Assembly: GCA_902826605.1 (NCBI GenBank)
Contig: CADEFM010000008.1
Span: 62,001-126,000 of the forward strand
Length of the DNA: 64,000 nt
Source: an uncultured Acidobacteriota bacterium
GTDB lineage: Bacteria > Acidobacteriota > Terriglobia > Bryobacterales > Bryobacteraceae
Direction: 5' to 3'
In this document: positions 36,383-43,853 of the stretch, in pieces
How the letters are laid out: every line of letters begins with the position of its first letter
Position numbering within the stretch: the stretch's first letter is position 1
Position numbers and translations under genes: made by a program
Notes under the pieces: generated by a model
Seen by the model: only the letters and a program-made list of their open reading frames with translations
Told to the model about the DNA's origin: nothing
The model's database searches: none

Positions 36383-36589
36383 ATGCCGCGATGGGTTGTT
36401 GCGATCATCATGCTTTTTGTTGCTGCTGCCTTCCTTTTACCTCTTTTTTATGAAGCTCGTTACAAGGGGCACTTTTTTATGGGGCGCTATCGCGTATCTC
36501 GCAGAACTTTCCGAATCTTCCACGCCTTCGGATTCGTACTCAGTGCCGTTAGCGCATTCTTGATTTACTTTGGACCTTGGCCCAAATGA
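36383..36589 (+). CDS. Small two-helix membrane protein next to the transposase
   Basis: 68 residues: two hydrophobic helices (VVAIIMLFVAAAFLLPLF and IFHAFGFVLSAVSAFLIY) with a basic connecting segment (RYRVSRRTFR). It begins 26 bases after the transposase stop, in the same direction, and ends 60 bases before phosphofructokinase. No family is recognised. Its position parallels the membrane-protein gene in the transposon derivative at 38411, so it may be a passenger of the IS1-like element. Confidence 0.5.
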   Translation: MPRWVVAIIMLFVAAAFLLPLFYEARYKGHFFMGRYRVSRRTFRIFHAFGFVLSAVSAFLIYFGPWPK

Positions 36590-36648
36590 CATCAACGCAG
36601 ATTTAGGACAGTACCCCAGTTTCAGCCAAAGTCACAGTAGAATGGTGC

Positions 36649-37809
36649 ATGGCTATCCATCGAATCGGAATTCTGACTGGCGGCGGCGATGTACCCGGCC
36701 TGAACGCGGTCATCAAGAGCGTCACCTATCGCAGTGTCGAACGGAACATTGAAGTGATCGGCATCCGCCGGGGTTGGGAAGGTCTAACACACGTCAATTT
36801 GGACGACCCCGCCACCCGAGCACGCTATATCTTCCCTCTTTCTCGTGAAAATACGCGTGACATTGAGCACGTGGGCGGAACCATGCTGCATTCCAGCCGG
36901 ACCAATCCGTCGAAGATGAAAGCTGTGCCGGAATTTCTGGCCGGCGTCAATTTTCCGAAAAACGGCGAACGCTGGGATATGAGCGCGCAGGTGATCAAGA
37001 ATCTGGAAGCTCTCCAAATCGACGCGCTCATCGTGATTGGCGGGGACGATACACTGAGCTTCGCGGCGACGCTCGATCGATTGGGCGTGAAAGTGGTGGG
37101 AGTGCCCAAGACCATGGACAATGACGTCCGCGGCACCGAGTACTGCATCGGATTTTCCACAGCGATCACGCGCGCCATCGATGCCATTGAGCGGCAGCGG
37201 ACCACCGTGGAATCTCACGAACGCGTTGGGGTTTTTCGCGTCTTCGGCCGGGACGCCGGTTACACCGCGCTATATACCGCGTTCGCCACGTCCATACGCT
37301 GCGTTATCCCGGAATATGAAGTGGATCTCGAAAAGCTCATTGCCTTGCTGATGTCCGACAAGCGTTCCGAGCCGGCGAACTATTCGCTGGTGGTGCTTTC
37401 GGAAGGCGCGCGCTGGGTGGGCTACAAAACGCAAAGCTACGGCGAACCAGACGCGTACGGACACCGCAAGAAGGCCAGCGTGGCGGAAGCCCTGGCAACT
37501 GAAATCGGTGCGCGTACCGGGGAAGAAACCATTGCCAGCGATTTGACTTACGATTTGCGTTCCGGCTCGCCGGATTTCATCGACAAACTGGTTTCAAACG
37601 TGATGGGAACTATGGCGTTCGAATCTCTGGTCGCGGGGAAAAGTGGCCTGATGTCCGCCATTGTGGAGGGCCGCTATGCCATGTCGTCAATTCCGGATCC
37701 CAAGCTGGGGGCGCGGCGCGTGGATGTGGCCACGATGTACAACACGGACCGATACCGGCCGGATTACACTCAAAAACTCGGGCTGCCGCTATTTCTTACG
37801 CGCGCCTGA
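36649..37809 (+). CDS. pfp: 6-phosphofructokinase, pyrophosphate-dependent type
   Basis: 386 residues starting HRIGILTGGGDVPGLNAVIK. The phosphate-donor site reads VIGGDDTLSFA and the catalytic loop VPKTMDNDVRGTEYCIGFST. A second Asp in GGDD and a Lys in PKTMDND are the marks of PPi-using enzymes; ATP enzymes have Gly at both positions. Substrate-binding segments (VFRVFGRDAGYTALYTAFA, PEYEVDLEKL) are present. It catalyses reversible phosphorylation of fructose 6-phosphate in cytosolic glycolysis. Two transposon units flank the gene. Confidence 0.92.
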   Translation: MAIHRIGILTGGGDVPGLNAVIKSVTYRSVERNIEVIGIRRGWEGLTHVNLDDPATRARYIFPLSRENTRDIEHVGGTMLHSSRTNPSKMKAVPEFLAGVNFPKNGERWDMSAQVIKNLEALQIDALIVIGGDDTLSFAATLDRLGVKVVGVPKTMDNDVRGTEYCIGFSTAITRAIDAIERQRTTVESHERVGVFRVFGRDAGYTALYTAFATSIRCVIPEYEVDLEKLIALLMSDKRSEPANYSLVVLSEGARWVGYKTQSYGEPDAYGHRKKASVAEALATEIGARTGEETIASDLTYDLRSGSPDFIDKLVSNVMGTMAFESLVAGKSGLMSAIVEGRYAMSSIPDPKLGARRVDVATMYNTDRYRPDYTQKLGLPLFLTRA

Positions 37810-37828
37810 CTCTGAGGCCAGGGCTAGC

Positions 37829-37846
37829 CGGATAAATGTTGGTTGA
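37829..37846 (+). repeat. Left terminal inverted repeat
   Basis: CGGATAAATGTTGGTTGA, perfectly complementary over 18 bases to 38842-38859. It directly follows the left copy of the 16-bp direct repeat, sharing its last two bases. Confidence 0.85.
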
Positions 37847-37848
37847 GT

Positions 37849-37870
37849 AGGATAGCGGTGGGGCTATCCT
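37849..37870. repeat. Perfect hairpin just inside the left end
   Basis: AGGATAGC (37849-37856) and GCTATCCT (37863-37870) are inverted repeats with a six-base loop. It lies between the left end of the transposon and the transposase fragment, possibly a leader hairpin that blocks read-through into the transposase, as in other insertion sequences. Confidence 0.55.
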
Positions 37871-37881
37871 ATTGATTTCGC

Positions 37882-38262
37882 TGCGACTTCGCCCAACTCA
37901 TCAAGGTGTATCGTGCGCCCCAGGACGGAGAGAAGCGCTACAGCCCCGCAGAAGTAAGCGCAGTGGAGGTAGTCCCAATCATGGGTCAACCTTACCCCAA
38001 ACGCATTTGTATTTCGATTATCGAGCGCTCAAATCTCAGCCTGCGGATGGGCCTTCGGAGGTTCACTCGTTTAACGAACGGCTTTTCGAAGAAGTTGGAA
38101 AACCACTGGGCAGCGGTCGCGCTCTGGTACTGCTGGTATAACTTCGGGCGCGTTCACAAGTCTCTGCGTATGACGCCCGCCATGGCGTCCGGGATCGCGG
38201 ATCATATCTGGACGGTGCGCGATCTACTGGAGGCCGCATCAGTAATTGGCGACCCGCCCTAA
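37882..38262 (+). pseudogene. 5'-truncated IS1-like transposase
   Basis: From 37885 the frame reads DFAQLIKVYRAPQDGEKRYS, then SAVEVVPIMGQPYPKRICIS, IIERSNLSLRMGLRRFTRLT and so on to the stop. This aligns with the last third of the transposase at 35416 (GFAQLIKVYRSPQ..., ...IVERQNLTMRMQMRRLTRLT). About two thirds of residues agree. The zinc ribbon, helix-turn-helix and first catalytic Asp are missing, so it cannot be an active transposase. Confidence 0.85.
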
Positions 38263-38281
38263 ATCGTCCACCACCAAGCTT

Positions 38282-38314
38282 AAAAGCCCAGCCCGAAACA
38301 GGCTGGGCTTTTCG
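38282..38314 (+). terminator. Strong terminator between transposase fragment and passenger
   Basis: AAAAGCCCAGCC (38282-38293) pairs with GGCTGGGCTTTT (38301-38312), loop CGAAACA, twelve perfect pairs with an A-run and a T-run on the flanks. It should work in both directions and isolates the transposase remnant from the membrane-protein gene. Confidence 0.85.
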
Positions 38315-38410
38315 TTGATTAAAGTTATCTACTGGCCGTGGCATGACACGCCGATACTTAAGGGGAAAGGACCTTGGCATGACCCACACATCGCGAGATG
38401 CGGGATCGGC

Positions 38411-38812
38411 ATGAACTCTAGCCGCAGAATCAAGGCAATCGCTTGTGTTGGGGTCGTGGGCTTTCTAGCGAATTTGTTCGCAGCGTTCCGGGATTACGAC
38501 GACGCCATTTCAAGGGCCGTCGTCACGCTGGGGGCTCTAGGAATGGTGCTTTCAATAACTATACCCGCGATTTTGCTGGTTCAGCGTCAAGAGCGCTCAA
38601 TGGCGCGCAATCCTCAACAGGAGGATTGGACGATCAAGGGTTACTATGCAATCGTCATAACGACGATATTCTCCGCAGCTGTAGCCTTTCAACTCTCATA
38701 CAGACCGTTCGGCGGCTCCCCACTCGCTATTTTAGGGTGGAATTTCAGTCTCATGCTCGCAGTGATTGTGTTGATTGAATGCGTGTACCGATGGAAGGCG
38801 CGAAAACGCTAA
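38411..38812 (+). CDS. Four-helix membrane protein carried by the transposon
   Basis: 133 residues from the ATG at 38411 (GGGATCGGC just before). About four hydrophobic helices: AIACVGVVGFLANLFAAF, VVTLGALGMVLSITIPAILL, YYAIVITTIFSAAVAFQL and ILGWNFSLMLAVIVLIECVY. A basic end follows (RWKARKR). No family is recognised. The frame extends upstream to 38246 but crosses the terminator, so the shorter form is preferred. It ends 29 bases before the right inverted repeat, so it is fully inside the mobile unit. Confidence 0.6.
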   Translation: MNSSRRIKAIACVGVVGFLANLFAAFRDYDDAISRAVVTLGALGMVLSITIPAILLVQRQERSMARNPQQEDWTIKGYYAIVITTIFSAAVAFQLSYRPFGGSPLAILGWNFSLMLAVIVLIECVYRWKARKR

Positions 38813-38841
38813 AGCTTGTTGCCCTTTTACGATTGAGGCCA

Positions 38842-38859
38842 TCAACCAACATTTATCCG
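38842..38859 (-). repeat. Right terminal inverted repeat
   Basis: TCAACCAACATTTATCCG, reverse complement of 37829-37846. It is followed by ACTACC and then the right copy of the 16-bp direct repeat (38866-38881). Confidence 0.85.
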
Positions 38860-38952
38860 ACTACCAGGCCAGGGCTAGCCGACATTTTATGTGAGAGAAT
38901 TCCCGGGCCTGGCACACCATTTCTATGACCACCATCAGGGAGGGCCATCGGA

Positions 38953-39918
38953 ATGCAGAAGCGGCGTCTGCGAGTGCTGACGGCAAACGGCATGCAGCCT
39001 GGGGATTCCGCCATTACAGCGCTGTTGGGCCAAGCCGGCTACCAAGTGGAATGGATCAGCGGGTCCGATCCACAGGCACTGCTGGAAGAGCGACCCTCTG
39101 GGGATTTCGCTTTGACCGGCGACGGATTGGCGGTCGCGGCCGCATCCAGTGACCGCCGTGAGCTCCGCCGCGTCAACGCGGAACTGCGCTATAAGATTCG
39201 TGAGTTGGAGCAAGCCAACGCCGGGCTCGAGCAATTCGCGTTCACCGCCAGCCATGACCTGAAAGAGCCCCTGCGGATCATCGCCAGTTACACGCAGCTT
39301 CTGGTTCAGCGGCAAACCTCTCTGGATGAGGAAACACGCGAGTTCACGCACTACATCGTCGACGGCGTGGAGCGAATGCGCTCGCTGATAGACGCACTGC
39401 TGGCGTACTCGCGACTGATGCATCAACCGCTTGAAGCTGGCGTGGCCGCGGATGCAGCGGTGGCCGCCGCGTCCGCGCTGCAAACCTTGCGCGCCGCAAC
39501 CGACGAGTGCGCGGCCAGCGTCGAAATCGCACCGCTGCCCGCCGCTCAAATCGATTTGCAAGCGCTCACCCAGGTGTTCCAAAACCTGATTGCCAATGCG
39601 CTAAAGTACCGGCGTCCAGGAGTGCCGCCGGTGATCCAGGTCTCAGCCGCCGTCAATAACGGAGAAGTCCGTTTTGCGGTCGGCGATAACGGAATCGGAA
39701 TCAAGACCGAGAACTATCAAGTCATTTTCGAATTGTTCCGGCGGCTGCACGGAGAGGAGGTTCCAGGACTGGGCATCGGTCTTGCTATGTGCCAGCGAAT
39801 GATCCAACGCTACGGGGGAAGGATTTGGCTGGAATCCAAGCCTGGCACCGGTTCTACCTTTTATTTCACGCTCAGAGCCGCCAAAAAGAGCAGCGCGGGC
39901 AGTGAGCAGCGTGGCTAG
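38953..39918 (+). CDS. Soluble histidine kinase
   Basis: 321 residues, good GGGAGGGCC site before the ATG. An N-terminal region of about 65 residues looks like a decayed or partial receiver-type fold (RRLRVLTANGMQPGDSAITA). A coiled-coil follows (RRELRRVNAELRYKIRELEQ), then HisKA with AFTASHDLKEPLRIIASYTQ and an ATPase domain (NLIANALKYRRPG, VGDNGIGIKTENYQVIFELF, GLGIGLAMCQRMIQRYGGRI). This kinase subtype follows PAS or phytochrome modules in other proteins. No response regulator is adjacent. Its stop overlaps the convergent gene by four bases. Confidence 0.9.
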   Translation: MQKRRLRVLTANGMQPGDSAITALLGQAGYQVEWISGSDPQALLEERPSGDFALTGDGLAVAAASSDRRELRRVNAELRYKIRELEQANAGLEQFAFTASHDLKEPLRIIASYTQLLVQRQTSLDEETREFTHYIVDGVERMRSLIDALLAYSRLMHQPLEAGVAADAAVAAASALQTLRAATDECAASVEIAPLPAAQIDLQALTQVFQNLIANALKYRRPGVPPVIQVSAAVNNGEVRFAVGDNGIGIKTENYQVIFELFRRLHGEEVPGLGIGLAMCQRMIQRYGGRIWLESKPGTGSTFYFTLRAAKKSSAGSEQRG

Positions 39919-41381
39919 CGAGTTGCGCACTGCTGGCTGGCGCGTCCATCCATATATTGGTAAACGATCATTCCGCCCGTTCGGCCTACCTCACAGTAAC
40001 GCGTAAGCCACTCCGCCAGATCTGGATATTTATTGATATCCAAACGCGAATTGTAGAGACTCAAGCCGTCGACGAGGAACGTCGGTTGCGAGCGGATGAA
40101 TTCCGCGCGGTGGACAGCGGCCCATTCCGAGGCGATGGCGGCTGCGCTCGACAGATGCCGGTCCGCAGGAACCCCGGTGAGTGGTTGGGAATCCCAGAAG
40201 CGGCCCGCAATGGCCAAGCGTGTATAGGCGACGACATTCGGACGGTAGCCCCAGATGAAAATTGTGTCTCCGTTACGGGCAAGTCGCTGGACGATTTGCG
40301 ACGCGGCGCGGCTTTCCTGATCCATCGCAATGTCCGCCCAGCGATGCGGCCTGCCACTTAATAGATCAGAAGCCAACGTCACATAGCGCGGACCAAAGCG
40401 GATAGCGGGAATAGCAAGTGTCAGGACGCACAAGGGAATGCCCACCTTGCGCTTCAGACTCACCCCATTTTGCCCGTCCAGCAGAAGCGCCCATCCGCGC
40501 GAGGCCACGATGACCAACGGTGGTAAGAGTTGATCCAAGTAGCGTGGCAAGAACCGCCAGCCTACACCGGCGGCAACAAGAGAAAGACCGAACCATCCGA
40601 TCCACCATCGTGAAGTGGGTTCGCGCTTCATAATAAAACAGACCGCCCCAGCCACCAGTGCCGAATGAAAGCCGAACCAGTTCGCCAAACGCAATAAGCC
40701 TGCACCCACGCTGAGGGCAGAGGCGGCGTACAACATCCCCCATTTCCAGACTTGTTCGAAGTAATCTCCGAACGCACCCGCCGCGCCTAGCCATGCGAAT
40801 TGTAAGCCAACGGGGATCAGGAACCCCACGCTCAACAACGGCCACATCTGCACACCGAACAACGCGCACGCCGCCAGCACGAACACTCCTTTGACGCTGA
40901 TGCACATGGACACGCCGGCCGCGATACCGGCAGCCAGAGCGCGTCCACGCCACGCCAGGTACACCGACGTCAGATGAGGCGCCAGCAAGAGCGTGTCCGG
41001 CTCCAAGGTGAGAGTTGCGCCGGGAAAATAGAAAACCAGACAGAATGCGAAAAGCGCTGCCGCCCAGTACCCTTCCCTGCGCGTCCACAATTCTGATGAG
41101 AAGCGGAACGCGAGTACACATACAAGCAGCCCGTAGAGAGCCGAGGCCAGCCGCATCGCCCATCCATATTGAGCGCCAAAAAGCAGATAGACAAGGGCGT
41201 TAACGGGCGGTTTGTCATACCAGATGTCGCGATACAGCATTTTGCCATGCAGAATCTGAATCGCGGCAGCCTGGTGATAGTCTTCGTCCGCCCAAAGAAT
41301 CTCCACATGGCACAGCCGAGCCGCGAGCAGCGCCATGAATAAAAGGCCCCAAAAGATCAGTGAGTGCCGTCGAATGAGCAT
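39915..41381 (-). CDS. Integral membrane glycosyltransferase-like protein (GT-C, ArnT/PMT type)
   Basis: 488 residues with about ten membrane helices. The first loop carries HVEILWADEDYHQAAAIQIL and GKMLYRDIWYDKPPVNALVY. In GT-C enzymes such an acidic pair near the first helix, followed by the DKPP motif, binds the polyprenyl-phosphate sugar donor and metal. The C-terminal 140 residues form a periplasmic domain. It may transfer a sugar to lipid or protein outside the inner membrane. The acceptor is unknown and no sugar-synthesis genes are adjacent. Confidence 0.8.
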   Translation of the reverse strand: MLIRRHSLIFWGLLFMALLAARLCHVEILWADEDYHQAAAIQILHGKMLYRDIWYDKPPVNALVYLLFGAQYGWAMRLASALYGLLVCVLAFRFSSELWTRREGYWAAALFAFCLVFYFPGATLTLEPDTLLLAPHLTSVYLAWRGRALAAGIAAGVSMCISVKGVFVLAACALFGVQMWPLLSVGFLIPVGLQFAWLGAAGAFGDYFEQVWKWGMLYAASALSVGAGLLRLANWFGFHSALVAGAVCFIMKREPTSRWWIGWFGLSLVAAGVGWRFLPRYLDQLLPPLVIVASRGWALLLDGQNGVSLKRKVGIPLCVLTLAIPAIRFGPRYVTLASDLLSGRPHRWADIAMDQESRAASQIVQRLARNGDTIFIWGYRPNVVAYTRLAIAGRFWDSQPLTGVPADRHLSSAAAIASEWAAVHRAEFIRSQPTFLVDGLSLYNSRLDINKYPDLAEWLTRYCEVGRTGGMIVYQYMDGRASQQCATR

Positions 41382-41474
41382 GCATGGGGGCCTCCGCGCA
41401 GTTCGCGCCCTTGGCCATTGAGTCTTATTGGACCATTTCTTGAAGCCGGGATGCGCTAAACTGAAATTTTCATC

Positions 41475-41984
41475 ATGGCCAACCCTATTTCGGACGTGTT
41501 CAACGGCGCGGCGGCGATCGCCAAGGGCATGGGTATCACCTTTAAGGAGATGCTAAACCCGACGATTACCGAGGACTATCCGGATGCGCCCGCCAAGTTC
41601 CAGGAACGCTTTCGCGGAGTGCACGAGTTGCAGCGCGACGATAATGGCCTGGAAAAGTGCGTAGCATGTTTCTTGTGCGCGGCCGCCTGCCCCGCCCAGT
41701 GCATCTATATCGAAGCCGCCGAAAACACCACCGAGCTTCGCATCAGCGGCGGCGAGCGTTACGCCAAAGTTTATAACATCGACTATAACCGCTGCATCTT
41801 TTGCGGATATTGCGTGGAGGCTTGTCCTACCGACGCCATCACGCACGGACACGGTTTCGAAATCGCCAGCTACAACACGTCAACCCTGATCTATCGGAAG
41901 GAACAAATGCTGGTGCCCATACCGGCCGGCGCACAGTTTCCGATGAAGGCCGCCGAGACGGAACACACAGAGAGCGGTCACTAG
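41475..41984 (+). CDS. nuoI: NADH-quinone oxidoreductase subunit I, stand-alone
   Basis: 169 residues with two 4Fe-4S motifs: KCVACFLCAAACPAQCIYIE and RCIFCGYCVEACPTDAITHG. The pattern YNIDYNRCIFCGYC is diagnostic for NuoI of complex I, which passes electrons between NuoG and NuoB on the membrane face. The other nuo genes are not in this window, so the gene is separated from the main operon or is a second copy. Its N-terminus has the GITFKEMLNPTITEDYP segment usual for the family. Confidence 0.9.
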   Translation: MANPISDVFNGAAAIAKGMGITFKEMLNPTITEDYPDAPAKFQERFRGVHELQRDDNGLEKCVACFLCAAACPAQCIYIEAAENTTELRISGGERYAKVYNIDYNRCIFCGYCVEACPTDAITHGHGFEIASYNTSTLIYRKEQMLVPIPAGAQFPMKAAETEHTESGH

Positions 41985-41997
41985 TCTCAGGGATCCG

Positions 41998-43125
41998 CTA
42001 AGGGACGGCGGAGACGGACACAACTGTATCAGCGCGCAGAAGCCGGAAGCGTAACATCCACTCTTGCGGCGCCCCTGCCGGTCGCCCGTTGGCCGCGAAT
42101 TTCCATTCTCTCGCTGCGTTCAATACCCGATTCGTTAAATATTTGCTGGCGACGGGGGGCGCGGGCGCGGCACTCGTCACATTGCCTTCGCTATCCACAC
42201 GAATCCGTACATTGATCACAACGGTTCCTTGGATGGTGTTTCGGGCCCGCGGCGGAATATCGGGCAATACCCGGCGAATGACCTCAGGCGTCGCTCCGGT
42301 AGCTGAAGGCGGCGCGGCCGCCCGCGCGGGGGGGGACGGTGCTTCAGGGTTGCGGGTCACTACAGGCGCGACGGACGGTTTCTCAGTGGGTCTCTGCTTC
42401 CACAGAGCTACCAAGACTAGCGATAACACTAAAGCACTGGCGATCACGACGAGTGACGGCGATTTAGAGGCAGGCGCCGGTTTGTTTCCGGACTTGAGGT
42501 GCGTTACGATCTTCGCCGCAGTCCAACGTGCGCGAGGCGATGCGAGGCATCCCTCGGCTATTTCTCGAAACGGCTCGGCAAGCGGCTGGGGTAACGCCTC
42601 TTGCACAAGCATGCCCACGGCGAAACAATCGTCGTTCTGATCGCCGCCTTCCACCGCTCGATCTAGTGGCAGCTTCACAAGGTCCCCAACCGCCATAATC
42701 GCGGATGGCTTCAGTCCGCCTAGGGCAAACCCCCGGCCGTGCAGATACTCGAGCGCACTAGCCACTGGAACCAGCATTTCCAAAGCTTCCTGGGACGTGA
42801 GCGTCCGTTCTCGCAACAGCAGAGATAAATCGTCATCGGCCAATTCCATCACCACATAGTGGACAGTCACGCTGGGCAGCTCTGATTCGCCACCAGCGAA
42901 TATCTTGAGTAAATGGCGGTGTGTCAATGCGGACGACGCCTTCCAACGCGCCAGAGCGTCAGGGTCCATTCGAGCCGGAGTCAATTTGATCGCCGCGCGC
43001 GCACCAGAGTACTTGGTTTCAAACACAGCGCTACTGTTCGCGTGGAGCAGACGAATGAGCGGAAATTGGCCGTCGATTATGTGGCCTTCGAACTGTTCCC
43101 AATCCACCTGGGGGGAGCCGCTCAC
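41998..43125 (-). CDS. Pseudokinase fused to a TonB C-terminal domain
   Basis: 375 residues. Residues 10-210 have a serine/threonine-kinase fold: K47 in ARAAIKLTPA, VVMELADDDLSLLLRE (hinge), SALEYLHGRGFALGGLKPSA (catalytic-loop region). The HRD aspartate is replaced (ALGGLKP) and no DFG motif is found (KLPLDRA instead), so catalysis is unlikely. One membrane helix (SLVVIASALVLSLVLVAL, about 224-241), a Pro/Ala linker, and a TonB C-terminal domain (QGTVVINVRIRVDSEGNVTS, VLNAAREWKF) follow. This would join a cytosolic binding module to a periplasmic TonB domain. No ExbB/ExbD is nearby. Confidence 0.8.
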   Translation of the reverse strand: MSGSPQVDWEQFEGHIIDGQFPLIRLLHANSSAVFETKYSGARAAIKLTPARMDPDALARWKASSALTHRHLLKIFAGGESELPSVTVHYVVMELADDDLSLLLRERTLTSQEALEMLVPVASALEYLHGRGFALGGLKPSAIMAVGDLVKLPLDRAVEGGDQNDDCFAVGMLVQEALPQPLAEPFREIAEGCLASPRARWTAAKIVTHLKSGNKPAPASKSPSLVVIASALVLSLVLVALWKQRPTEKPSVAPVVTRNPEAPSPPARAAAPPSATGATPEVIRRVLPDIPPRARNTIQGTVVINVRIRVDSEGNVTSAAPAPPVASKYLTNRVLNAAREWKFAANGRPAGAPQEWMLRFRLLRADTVVSVSAVP

Positions 43126-43255
43126 GCCACCATTGTAATGTCATTCTGCGAGTGCGCGTCGCGAACCCGCCGCGGGCGACGTTGTTGGAGGCTCTGAGAA
43201 TGCTGTACACTTGAACTCGTAATCGGACCGTTCGAAACCGAGAAGGAGTTTTCCA

Positions 43256-43789
43256 ATGCACCAGAATCGCTTTGCGATCGTTCTCACGCTGGCTCTCCTG
43301 GCCAGCGCTTTTTCACTTTACGCCGCCGAGCTGCCGCAGACCGGTCAGCAGGCTCCCGGCTTTACCCTTCCCTCGCAGGATGGGTCCAAAGTCAGCCTGA
43401 AGGATTTCGCGGGTAAGTGGGTGGTTCTGTATTTCTACCCGAAAGATAAGACCCCGGGCTGTACGATTGAAGCGCACAACTTCCAGGTCGCCCAGGAGGA
43501 ATACAACAAGAAGAATGCGGTGATCGTGGGCGTCAGCGTGGATTCGGCCGACAGCCACAAGGAATTCTGCGCCGAACAGAATCTGACGTTTAAGCTTCTG
43601 TCCGATACAGATAAGAAAGTGGTGAACCTTTACGGCTCCACCCGGCAAATGGGCACGGATACCGTCGCCGCCCGTAACACATTTTTGGTGGACCCCAAGG
43701 GCAAGATCACCAAGGTGTGGACCCAGGTGAACCCCAACAAGCACAGCGATGAAGTGCTCGCCGAGTTGAACGTCGTAGCTAAAAAGTAA
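43256..43789 (+). CDS. Exported peroxiredoxin of the BCP/PrxQ type
   Basis: 177 residues with a signal peptide (FAIVLTLALLASAFSLYA) and AAGGAG before the ATG. The thioredoxin-fold core has the peroxidatic Cys in YPKDKTPGCTIEAHNFQ. The second Cys five residues later, usual in BCP, is absent (EAHN), but another occurs in HKEFCAEQNL and could resolve the disulfide. The signal peptide places it in the periplasm. It reduces peroxides with thiol donors, and DsbD-dependent thioredoxins may supply electrons there. It ends at a bidirectional terminator. Confidence 0.88.
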   Translation: MHQNRFAIVLTLALLASAFSLYAAELPQTGQQAPGFTLPSQDGSKVSLKDFAGKWVVLYFYPKDKTPGCTIEAHNFQVAQEEYNKKNAVIVGVSVDSADSHKEFCAEQNLTFKLLSDTDKKVVNLYGSTRQMGTDTVAARNTFLVDPKGKITKVWTQVNPNKHSDEVLAELNVVAKK

Positions 43790-43815
43790 GTCGCGAAAAA
43801 CAGAATCACGGTTAA

Positions 43816-43853
43816 AGCCCGTGCGCCGATGGCGTGCGGGCTTTTCTATTTTT
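43816..43853. terminator. Bidirectional terminator between peroxiredoxin and def
   Basis: AGCCCGTGCGCC (43816-43827) pairs with GGCGTGCGGGCT (43831-43842), one mismatched pair, followed by TTTCTATTTTT. It lies between two convergent genes and includes the end of def. Confidence 0.85.

Larger units (their letters stand above)
37815..38881 (+). mobile_element. Non-autonomous IS1-like transposon with membrane-protein passenger
   Basis: About 1.04 kb bounded by inverted repeats CGGATAAATGTTGGTTGA (37829-37846 and, inverted, 38842-38859). Outside these lies the direct repeat AGGCCAGGGCTAGCCG (37815-37830 and 38866-38881), read as the target duplication. Inside are a hairpin, the last 127 codons of a transposase, a strong terminator and one intact membrane-protein gene. 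The transposase 5' part is missing although the end repeat is kept. The unit is therefore an internally deleted derivative that a related full transposase might move. The right end reads GGTAGTCGG from the tip, seven bases longer than the left repeat. Confidence 0.75.

Noticed and set aside
35406-36624. 11-bp repeat CCCCAGTTTCA at both sides of the IS1-like transposase, as a target duplication
   Set aside because: The left copy includes the A of the transposase start codon, leaving no room for a left inverted repeat; no matching ends were found inside the repeats.
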